DNA from: a bacterium | GTDB taxonomy: Bacteria > CG2-30-53-67 > CG2-30-70-394 | NCBI GenBank assembly: GCA_024278555.1 | Contig: JAJRSX010000066.1 | Coordinates: forward strand, 1-7,282 | DNA length: 7,282 bases | Direction of reading: 5' to 3' | Shown here: positions 1 through 5,399 of the stretch, piece after piece | How the letters are laid out: each line of letters begins with the position of its first letter | Numbering within the stretch: position 1 is the first letter of the stretch | Program-made: the position numbers and the translations under genes | The notes under the pieces: generated by a model | Seen by the model: only the letters and a program-made list of their open reading frames with translations | Databases searched by the model: none | What the model was told of the DNA's origin: nothing

Positions 1-305
1 AGGCCGTAGATGGCGATCCCCTCTGCCAGCCCCACGAAGATCAGGAGGCGGCCGAAGAGCTCCGGCTTCTCCGCCATCGCCCCCACCGCCGCCGACCCCA
101 CCACCGCCACCGCGTAGCCGGCGGCCAGGGCCGAGAGGCCGGTGGCGGCGGCCGCGGCGACCATCCCCCACCGCCAGATCCCCGGGTCGAGGGGGATCCC
201 CGGAGGGGCGGCAGAGGCGGGGACCACCCCCACCAGGACCACGGTGGCCGCGACGCCGAGGAGGAGGGTAAGGAGGGTGAGGGCGACGGCAAGCTTGAGA
301 CGCAT
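1..305 (-). CDS. atpK: V/A-type ATP synthase proteolipid subunit K, 3' end missing
   Basis: This is the membrane ring (c-like) subunit that carries ions through the rotary ATP synthase. About 101 residues are visible and the C-terminus lies off the left edge. An N-terminal hydrophobic, signal-like helix (residues about 4-33, ending in VVPASAAPP) precedes a proteolipid hairpin. Helix 1 is the small-residue segment GLSALAAGYAVAVVGSAAVG (about 56-75), the polar loop is AMAEKPELFG (76-85), and helix 2 contains LAEGIAIYG, in which Glu95 is the expected ion-binding carboxylate. The loop plus LAEGIAIYGL is the family signature. The ATG overlaps the subunit I stop by one base (TGATG), so the two are translationally coupled. 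The visible part fits a single-hairpin ring subunit with a leader helix. A duplicated four-helix form cannot be excluded because the end is missing. No Gln is seen in helix 1, which weakly favours H+ over Na+ (inference). Confidence 0.93.
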   Translation of the reverse strand, partial: MRLKLAVALTLLTLLLGVAATVVLVGVVPASAAPPGIPLDPGIWRWGMVAAAAATGLSALAAGYAVAVVGSAAVGAMAEKPELFGRLLIFVGLAEGIAIYG

Positions 306-2266
306 CACGAGGCTCCTTGGGAGAGGGGCGGGGCGAGGGGGCGGAAGGGGCGCCCCTCCCCGCGCAGGAAACGGGCGAAAAGCTCGAAGAGGACGAGGCG
401 GGTCGTCTGGATGGAGACCACCAGCCCCTCCAGGCCGATGACCAGGAGGTTGCCGGCGATCCAGATAAGCGGCGACGCGGGACCGGCGGCGTGGGCGAGG
501 GTGGCCACCGCCGAGGCGAGGCCGGCGTGGGCGAGGGCGAAGGCGCCGACCCGGGCAAACGAGACGGTGTTCACCAGCAGCCGCTGTGCCTCCTCCACGA
601 GGCGGGCGAGGGCGGGGGCCGGGGCGGACCACCGACCCCCGAAGAGAGCCGCCGCCAGGTGGTAGACCACCGCCGCCACCGCCAACCCGAAGAGGGGTCG
701 GAAGAGGAGCCCGCCGGCGAGGCCGAGGTAGAGGAGGAGGAGCCCCGCCTCCTCCCGGAGCCACCGCCCCCCCTCCCCCACCCACGCCGCCTCCACCCCG
801 GCGAGGAGGAGCCCCCCGGCGAGGAGCACCACCGCCCCGGCGACCGGAACCGACAAGAGGGTGATCGGCTGGTCGAGGGGGTGGATCCAGAGGGGGGGGA
901 TGACCCCCTCCCTGCAGAAGAGGGAGCCGAAGAGGAGGCCGAAGCCGGCGGCGGCGACCCCGCCCACCGCGAGCAGCCGCCACACCGGGCCGCGCCGCCA
1001 CAGGAGGGACCCCGCCACCGCCAGGACCACCCCGTGGCCCACATCCCCGAACATGTAGCCGAACAGCAGGGGCACCACCACCGCCAGCATGGGCGACGGA
1101 TCGACCTCCCCCTCCCCCGGGGTGCCGAGGGCGCGGGCGAAGAGCTCGAAGGGGCGGACCCACGGCCGGTTCACCAGCAACGACGGCGGCCGCACCCCCG
1201 GCGGCGGCGCCGGCAGGGCGAGGAGGGCGGCGATCCCCTCCCACTCCACCGCCCGCACCATGGCCGCCGAATCCGGGGTCCAGCCGGTGATCCGGGCAAA
1301 GAGCGGGGTGCCCGCCACCGGCCCTACCCGCTCCACGAACCACGCCACCGCCCGGAGGTCGGTGATCGCCTCGGCGAGGTGGAGCGCCTCGGCGAGGGTG
1401 AAGAGGGCGACGTAGCCGCGCTCGATCTCCTGCTCCACCTGCGCCAGCCGCGCCGCCAACCGCCCCACCGGGTCGGCGCCGGTGAGCCACGCCGGCCGGG
1501 TCAGGTGGCGGCCGCGCAGCTCCACCAGCCGCGCCACCTCGCGCGCCACCATGGCCGCCGGCCCCACCACCACCACCGCCACCCGGCCGTCGGCCAGGGG
1601 GAGGCGGAGGGCGAGGAGGGGGCGGGGGGGAGACCCCGGCGCCGCCGCCTCCGGGAGGATGATCGTCTCCATCGCCAAGGGTCTGTCGGCAACTGGCGAC
1701 CGCAATGAGGGGAACCGGGCTCGACTCCGGACCGCCTCCCCTTCGGGGCGCACAGTGGGCCTCCGCAACGAAGAACGGGGCGCGATCCGGCCCGGGCGCC
1801 GCCCCCCCGCGGGGGATCGGGCCGGCGGCGAGCCGGCCCCCGGGGCCGGCCCCGACGACAGGAGCGCGGCCACGTCCACCCCCGCGGATGCCAGGGAGGG
1901 GAGGAGCTCCTGCCACCGGCGCAGCCGGTCGCGCTCCGCCTCCAGCCCCTGGACCGTGCGGATCCGCGCCTCCCCCTGCCGCGCCCACCGGTCGAGGCGG
2001 CGGAGTGCGGCGGCCATGGCGTGGCGCGGCGAGCGGGTCAGGGAGGGCGGTGTCGCCGCCACCACCGGCCAGTAGCGGCCGTGGCGACGGGCGAGGTCGC
2101 GGAAACGGGCGACGCCGCGCTCCAAGGCGTCGCCGTGGGCCGGCCCATCCACCACCGCCTCCACCTCCACCACGCCGCTGGCGGCGAGGCAGGTGGCGGC
2201 GCGCACCGCCGACCCCCGCGACACCAGGAGCTCGAACCAGCGCGCCGGTCGCGGACGGAGGCTCAC
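305..2266 (-). CDS. atpI: V/A-type ATP synthase subunit I (stator a-like)
   Basis: This integral membrane stator subunit provides the ion half-channels against the K ring and anchors the peripheral stalk. The call is 653 residues from a GTG that overlaps the upstream stop as GTGA. The product begins VSLRPRPARWFELLV, a good start for the family. The open frame continues 77 codons further upstream, but only as low-complexity Gly/Pro sequence inside the preceding gene. The soluble N-terminal half has a coiled-coil arm (about 80-125) and a second helical arm (about 265-300). The membrane half starts near 390 with the hallmark GYMFGDVGHG (403-412). Two conserved arginines of the a-subunit path are present: Arg572 in SFARVGAFALAHAGL and Arg623 in TTRLVLFELFARF. 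Oddity: residues about 139-197 form an Arg/Pro/Ser-rich stretch with unusual codons, interrupting the arm domain (see the repeat entry at 1676-1851). No stop or frameshift breaks the gene. Confidence 0.95.
   Translation of the reverse strand: MSLRPRPARWFELLVSRGSAVRAATCLAASGVVEVEAVVDGPAHGDALERGVARFRDLARRHGRYWPVVAATPPSLTRSPRHAMAAALRRLDRWARQGEARIRTVQGLEAERDRLRRWQELLPSLASAGVDVAALLSSGPAPGAGSPPARSPAGGRRPGRIAPRSSLRRPTVRPEGEAVRSRARFPSLRSPVADRPLAMETIILPEAAAPGSPPRPLLALRLPLADGRVAVVVVGPAAMVAREVARLVELRGRHLTRPAWLTGADPVGRLAARLAQVEQEIERGYVALFTLAEALHLAEAITDLRAVAWFVERVGPVAGTPLFARITGWTPDSAAMVRAVEWEGIAALLALPAPPPGVRPPSLLVNRPWVRPFELFARALGTPGEGEVDPSPMLAVVVPLLFGYMFGDVGHGVVLAVAGSLLWRRGPVWRLLAVGGVAAAGFGLLFGSLFCREGVIPPLWIHPLDQPITLLSVPVAGAVVLLAGGLLLAGVEAAWVGEGGRWLREEAGLLLLYLGLAGGLLFRPLFGLAVAAVVYHLAAALFGGRWSAPAPALARLVEEAQRLLVNTVSFARVGAFALAHAGLASAVATLAHAAGPASPLIWIAGNLLVIGLEGLVVSIQTTRLVLFELFARFLRGEGRPFRPLAPPLSQGAS
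1676..1851. repeat. Palindromic, atypical in-frame insertion inside subunit I
   Basis: This segment encodes residues about 139-197 of subunit I and looks unlike the rest of the gene. The peptide is Arg/Pro/Ser/Gly-rich. It uses codons that are rare in the neighbours (AGA, CGA, TCA, TTG, CCA, GTT, AGT, TCT, ACT on the coding strand). The DNA is strongly palindromic: GCCGGCCCC/GGGGCCGGC (1832-1840 and 1842-1850, one-base centre), CCCCCGCGGGGG (1804-1815), and CCGGCCC/GGGCCGGC-type arms (1787-1793 with 1819-1825) enclosing the latter. On either side the protein returns to normal subunit I character (LLPSLASAGVDVAALLSSG before, METIILPEAAAPG after). The inference is a repeat-derived insertion that kept the reading frame. 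A linker that simply drifted under GC pressure is the alternative. Edges are approximate. Confidence 0.5.
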
Positions 2267-2946
2267 CCCTCCCCCTCCTCGAACAACCGGCGCACCACCA
2301 GCTCGCCGCGCAGGCGGGCCAGGTCGAGAACCACCAGGGTGAGATAGGCGAGGGGGGCGACCGACTCCGCCGGGTGGCGGCGGACCAGGCGGAGGAGGGC
2401 CAGACGCACCGCCTCCCCCTCCCGCCCCTCCGGCAGGGAGGGCGAGCCCAACTCCCGAAGCCGCTCCGCCACCGGTGCGGGGGAAGGGTCCGGCCACCGG
2501 TCGCGCCAGCCATCGAGCCAGGCCGTGAAGGGGGCGTCACCGCTCGCCGCCCGGTCCAGACCCGCCGCCCCGCCCTCCCGGTACGGGGCGAGGGCGGGAT
2601 CCGCCGCCACCCACGGCGGCATCTCCCCGGCGGCCATCGCCGGCAGGAGCTCCTCCACCGCCAGGTGACGCAGCCACCCCACCGCCGGCCGCCAGCGCGG
2701 CCCGACCCAGCCGGCCACCTCGGCCACCGCCCGCCGCGCCTCACCCCGCATCGCCCGCTCGATCTCGTGGGCGGTGGCGGCGGCGGCGAGGGTGGCGACC
2801 CACGGCGCCACCGGCGACCGGCGCGCCGCCGCCAGGTAGGCGGCCAGGGTGCGGGCGGTGGCCAGGTGGGCCCACACCGCCGCCTCCGGGTGGCGCTCCA
2901 GGCGGGCGCTGATACGCGCCTGGGCATAGACGAGGCCGACCCTCAC
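2263..2946 (-). CDS. atpC: V/A-type ATP synthase subunit C, short AC39-like form
   Basis: The likely role is the central-stalk cap that sits on the K ring and couples rotor to ring. The product is 227 residues and almost entirely helical. The N-terminus GLVYAQARISARL matches the characteristic start of subunit C/AC39 proteins (a Tyr-rich segment followed by Ala-Arg-x-x-Ala-Arg). The C-terminus, APLAYL...DLARLRGELVVRRL (about 197-221), resembles the family's closing motif, where a Pro-x-x-x-Tyr-Leu segment is followed by an Arg-rich helix. Typical members have about 320-350 residues, so this one is markedly shortened. The GTG start overlaps the stalk gene's stop (GTGA), and its own stop overlaps the GTG of subunit I (GTGA), so it sits in the middle of a coupled operon. 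The family call rests on the two end motifs and the position; the middle is too divergent to align by eye. Confidence 0.68.
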   Translation of the reverse strand: MRVGLVYAQARISARLERHPEAAVWAHLATARTLAAYLAAARRSPVAPWVATLAAAATAHEIERAMRGEARRAVAEVAGWVGPRWRPAVGWLRHLAVEELLPAMAAGEMPPWVAADPALAPYREGGAAGLDRAASGDAPFTAWLDGWRDRWPDPSPAPVAERLRELGSPSLPEGREGEAVRLALLRLVRRHPAESVAPLAYLTLVVLDLARLRGELVVRRLFEEGEG

Positions 2947-3284
2947 CGCTCCCCCCCGGTAAGCTCCGCCGCCAGCCGCCGCACCGCCCGCGCCAGGCGC
3001 GCGCCGGTGCCGGCGTCCAGCGCCACCGGCCCCTGGAGCTGCTGCGCCCTTGCCTCCAGGGCGGCGACCCGGGCCTCAACCCGCCGCTCCATCCCCTCGC
3101 GGGCGGCGGTGAGCCGCTGCTCACCGCGGGCGAGGATGGCGCGCGCCCGGGCGCGCCCGGCGGCGACCATCTGCTCCGCCTCCGCCCGCGCCGCCGCCAC
3201 CGCCGCGAGCGCCCGCTGCTCCTCGGCGAGGACCGCCTCGATCCGCGCCGCCACCGCCAGGTCCACCGCCGGTCGCTCTGCCAC
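2943..3284 (-). CDS. V/A-type ATP synthase peripheral-stalk subunit (E/H-like coiled coil)
   Basis: The predicted product of 113 residues is essentially one long amphipathic helix rich in Ala, Arg and Glu (residues about 10-85), followed by a short Gly/Thr break and a last helix (LARAVRRLAAEL). Low-complexity coiled coils of this size at the head of a V/A-type operon are peripheral-stalk subunits, which tie the catalytic head to subunit I. The length is closer to subunit H/G (about 100-110 residues) than to subunit E (about 190-220), so the letter is left open. Two adjacent GTG codons are possible starts (3287 and 3284). A strong GGAGG at 3296-3292 gives spacers of 4 and 7 bases, which favours the second. 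The open frame upstream of the GTGs has no coding character. The stop overlaps the next gene's GTG. Function is assigned mainly from context. Confidence 0.7.
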   Translation of the reverse strand: MAERPAVDLAVAARIEAVLAEEQRALAAVAAARAEAEQMVAAGRARARAILARGEQRLTAAREGMERRVEARVAALEARAQQLQGPVALDAGTGARLARAVRRLAAELTGGER

Positions 3285-3407
3285 CACCTCTCCTCCGTGG
3301 TAACGGCCTCCTCTCCGGCCACCGTCCGCCCCCAGTGTAGCGTGGATCTCCCCCGCAGGCCCGACCCCAATTCTTTCGGCTATCGTCTGGTGCGAAGGGG
3401 GTCGCCC
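3285..3407. promoter_or_regulatory. Divergent intergenic region, ATP synthase operon versus archease
   Basis: This gap of about 120 bases separates the minus-strand ATP synthase genes from the plus-strand archease, so both transcription units may start here. The best -10-like candidate for the ATP synthase side is GCTACACT on the minus strand (TACACT at 3339-3334), about 50 bases before the GTG, but no convincing -35 accompanies it. On the plus side TATCGT at 3381-3386 is a weak -10-like hexamer. A purine run, AAGGGGG (3395-3401), could serve as the archease ribosome binding site, 6 bases from its ATG. None of the promoter calls is strong. Confidence 0.3.
3288..3296 (-). promoter_or_regulatory. 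Shine-Dalgarno of the stalk-subunit gene
   Basis: On the minus strand this reads GGAGGAGAG and lies directly before GTGGTG. The GGAGG core at 3296-3292 is 7 bases from the GTG at 3284, an ideal spacing, and this decides the start of the operon's first visible gene. Confidence 0.7.
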
Positions 3408-3857
3408 ATGCCACACGCTAATGGCTCACCGCCGCCGTGGGAGCACTTCGAACACGGTGCCGACGTGGGGGTGCGCGGCCGCGGCGCCAGCGCGGCAGAG
3501 GCCTTTGCCGCCGCCGCCGTCGCCCTCACCGCGGTGGTCACCGACCCGACGCGGGTGGCCCCCCGCAAGGCGGTGGCGATCGAGGTACGGGAGGCGACGT
3601 TGGAGCTCCTGCTGGTGGCGTGGCTCGACGCCCTGATCTACGCGATGGCGGTGCGCACCATGCTCTTCGGCCGCTTCGAGGTGGCGGTTACCAAGGAGGG
3701 GGAGGCGTGGCGCCTCACCGCCACCGCCTGGGGGGAGGGGGTGGCAGTGGCCCGCCACCGCCCGACAGTAGAGGTAAAGGGGGCAACCTTCACCGAGCTG
3801 CGCGCGGGACCCACCGCCACCGGCGGCTGGATCGCCCAGTGCGTGGTGGATGTCTAA
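3408..3857 (+). CDS. Archease, RtcB activating protein
   Basis: Archease is a small protein cofactor of RtcB. It speeds the guanylylation of the ligase and lets it perform repeated turnovers. The product has 149 residues, normal for the family (about 135-150). Family features in order are: WEHFEHGADVGVRGRG with the conserved acidic Asp19; AAEAFAAAAVALTAVVTD (29-46); the helix LELLLVAWLDALIY (65-78); LFGRFEV (86-92); a His followed by PTVEVKGATFTEL (119-131); and a terminal WIAQCVVDV with Asp148, another conserved acidic position. The ATG at 3408 is chosen because the archease fold starts within 12 residues of it; upstream codons in the same frame show no family similarity. The rtcB gene follows 59 bases downstream on the same strand, the classic neighbour, which strongly supports the call. 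Other proposed roles of archeases as general chaperones are less likely here. Confidence 0.93.
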   Translation: MPHANGSPPPWEHFEHGADVGVRGRGASAAEAFAAAAVALTAVVTDPTRVAPRKAVAIEVREATLELLLVAWLDALIYAMAVRTMLFGRFEVAVTKEGEAWRLTATAWGEGVAVARHRPTVEVKGATFTELRAGPTATGGWIAQCVVDV

Positions 3858-3916
3858 GGCGGGGCGGGGCGCTGCGCCGCCACGCCTCCCGGCCCCTCCT
3901 CGTCTACCTTTGGACC

Positions 3917-5341
3917 ATGGAGGTCGACCGTTTCGAACCGGTGGAGGAGGGGGTGTGGCGCCTGGCGCCCGAGGGACGGATGCGCGTACCCGCCCTCCTC
4001 TTCGCCAGCCGCGCGCTCCTGGCGGCCATGGACGACAAGGTGGCGGAACAGCTCGCCGGGGTGGCGAGCCTGCCGGGGATTGTGGAGGCGGCCTTTGCCA
4101 TGCCCGACGCCCACTGGGGGTACGGCTTTCCCATCGGCGGGGTGGCCGCCTTCGACCCGGAGGAGGGGGGGGTGGTCTCGGCGGGGGGCGTCGGTTTCGA
4201 CATCTCCTGCGGCGTGCGCACCCTCCTCACCGGCCTGCAGGCAGGCGAGGTGCGCGATCACCTGGAGCGGGTGGCCGATGCCCTGTCGCGGGCGATCCCC
4301 GCCGGGGTCGGCTCCCACGGCAGCCTGCGCCTCACCAACGCGGAGATGGAGGCGATGCTCACCGGCGGTGCCCGCTGGGCGGTGGCGCGCGGCTACGGCG
4401 AGGAGGCGGACCTGGAGCGGGTCGAGGAGGGGGGACGGCTGGCCGGCGCCGACCCGGCGGCGGTCTCGGAGCGGGCCAAGGTGCGCCAGCGCGACGAGGT
4501 GGGGACCCTCGGCTCGGGCAACCACTACCTGGAGGTGCAGGTGGTGGACCGCCTCTACCGGGCGGAGGTGGCGGCACGTCTCGGCCTGGTGGAGGGGGAG
4601 GTGGTGGTGTCGCTCCACTGCGGCTCGCGCGGCCTCGGCCACCAGATCGGCACCGACTACCTGAAGGAGATGGTGGCCGCGGCCGCCCGCCACCACCTCC
4701 ACCTGCCGGACCGCGAGCTCGCCGCCGCCCCCGTCGATTCGCCCCTGGGACGCGCCTACCTGAGGGCCATGGCCGCAGGGGTGAACTGCGCCCTGGCCAA
4801 CCGCCAGGTCCTCACCCACCTGGTACGCCGGGCCCTCGGCCGCCTCTTCCCCGGCCTCGCCATGGACCTCCTCTACGACGTCTCCCACAACACCTGCAAG
4901 GTGGAGTCCCACCCGGTGGGGGGGAGGCGGCGGCGCCTCTACGTCCACCGCAAGGGGGCGACCCGCGCCTTCGGCCCGGGCCACCCGGAGCTGCCGCCGG
5001 CCCTGGCGGAGGTGGGCCAGCCGGTGCTCATCGGCGGCGCCATGGGGACCGCCTCCCACGTGCTCGTGGGCGCGGCCGGGGGACGCGCCTTTGCCTCCGC
5101 CTGCCACGGCGCCGGCCGCGCCATGAGCCGCAACCAGGCGCGCAAGCGGTGGCGCGGCCGCGCGGTGGTGCGCGCCCTCGCCACCGGCGGCGTCCTGGTC
5201 CGCTCCCCCTCCTACCGCGGCGTGGCCGAGGAGGCGCCCGCGGCGTACAAAGACGTGGACGCGGTGGTGGCCGCCACCGAGGCGACGGGCCTCGCCCGCC
5301 GGGTGGCCCGGCTGCGACCGCTGGTCTGCATCAAAGGGTGA
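3917..5341 (+). CDS. rtcB: RNA 3'-phosphate/5'-OH ligase RtcB
   Basis: RtcB is a GTP- and Mn2+-dependent ligase. It joins RNA ends carrying 2',3'-cyclic or 3'-phosphate to 5'-hydroxyl ends, acting in tRNA splicing in archaea and eukaryotes and in RNA repair in many bacteria. The product of 474 residues is full length (family about 400-480). Visible motifs: MPDAHWGYGFPIGGVAAF (62-79); GGVGFDISCGVR with metal ligands Asp95 and Cys98; GSGNHYLE with Asn202 and His203; SLHCGSRGLGHQ with His234; DVSHNTCK with His324; RKGATRAFGPG (345-355); GGAMGTASHVL; SACHGAGRAMSR with His397, the residue that takes GMP; and the terminal CIKG with Lys473. Numbering is nearly that of the Pyrococcus enzyme. No intein is present. 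The ATG at 3917 gives the family N-terminus (MEVDRFEPVEEGVWRL). No clear Shine-Dalgarno precedes it. It is likely co-transcribed with archease. Confidence 0.97.
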   Translation: MEVDRFEPVEEGVWRLAPEGRMRVPALLFASRALLAAMDDKVAEQLAGVASLPGIVEAAFAMPDAHWGYGFPIGGVAAFDPEEGGVVSAGGVGFDISCGVRTLLTGLQAGEVRDHLERVADALSRAIPAGVGSHGSLRLTNAEMEAMLTGGARWAVARGYGEEADLERVEEGGRLAGADPAAVSERAKVRQRDEVGTLGSGNHYLEVQVVDRLYRAEVAARLGLVEGEVVVSLHCGSRGLGHQIGTDYLKEMVAAAARHHLHLPDRELAAAPVDSPLGRAYLRAMAAGVNCALANRQVLTHLVRRALGRLFPGLAMDLLYDVSHNTCKVESHPVGGRRRRLYVHRKGATRAFGPGHPELPPALAEVGQPVLIGGAMGTASHVLVGAAGGRAFASACHGAGRAMSRNQARKRWRGRAVVRALATGGVLVRSPSYRGVAEEAPAAYKDVDAVVAATEATGLARRVARLRPLVCIKG

Positions 5342-5359
5342 GGGGCGTCACCCCCACCC
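5336..5359. terminator. Candidate hairpin terminator between convergent genes
   Basis: GGGTG-A-GGGG (5336-5345) can pair with CCCCCACCC (5351-5359) around a CGTCA loop, giving 9 G:C-rich pairs with one bulged A. It overlaps the rtcB stop (TGA 5339-5341) and lies in the short gap before the mutase stop, so it could serve both convergent transcripts. No T-run follows on either side, so intrinsic termination is uncertain. Confidence 0.4.
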
Positions 5360-5399
5360 GCCGGGCCGGGAGGCCGTCCCCTGCCCCCGAAGCTCCACG

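Noticed and set aside
1685-1705. Partial match (16 of 21) to the complement of 7005-7025, suggesting a repeat shared with the subunit I insertion
   Set aside because: Too short and too imperfect in DNA this GC-rich to distinguish from chance.
317-1708. Long plus-strand open frame (463 codons) opposite subunit I
   Set aside because: The product is low-complexity Glu/Gly/Arg/His sequence, exactly what the GC-rich antisense of a real gene gives. The minus strand carries clear subunit I motifs over the same bases.
2267-2497. Upstream extension of the subunit I frame by 77 codons
   Set aside because: Gly/Pro-only sequence lying within the subunit C gene; the GTG at 2266 with GTGA coupling gives the family N-terminus.
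3437-3916. Upstream extension of the rtcB frame by 160 codons
   Set aside because: It overlaps archease in another frame and has no RtcB similarity; the ATG at 3917 matches the family start.
3858-3916. Terminator between archease and rtcB at the GGCG-CTG-CGCC hairpin
   Set aside because: The stem is short, there is no T-run, and the archease-rtcB pairing argues for co-transcription.
3854-5107. Minus-strand open frame opposite rtcB (417 codons)
   Set aside because: His/Gly/Ala-rich antisense artefact without domains; rtcB motifs are unambiguous.
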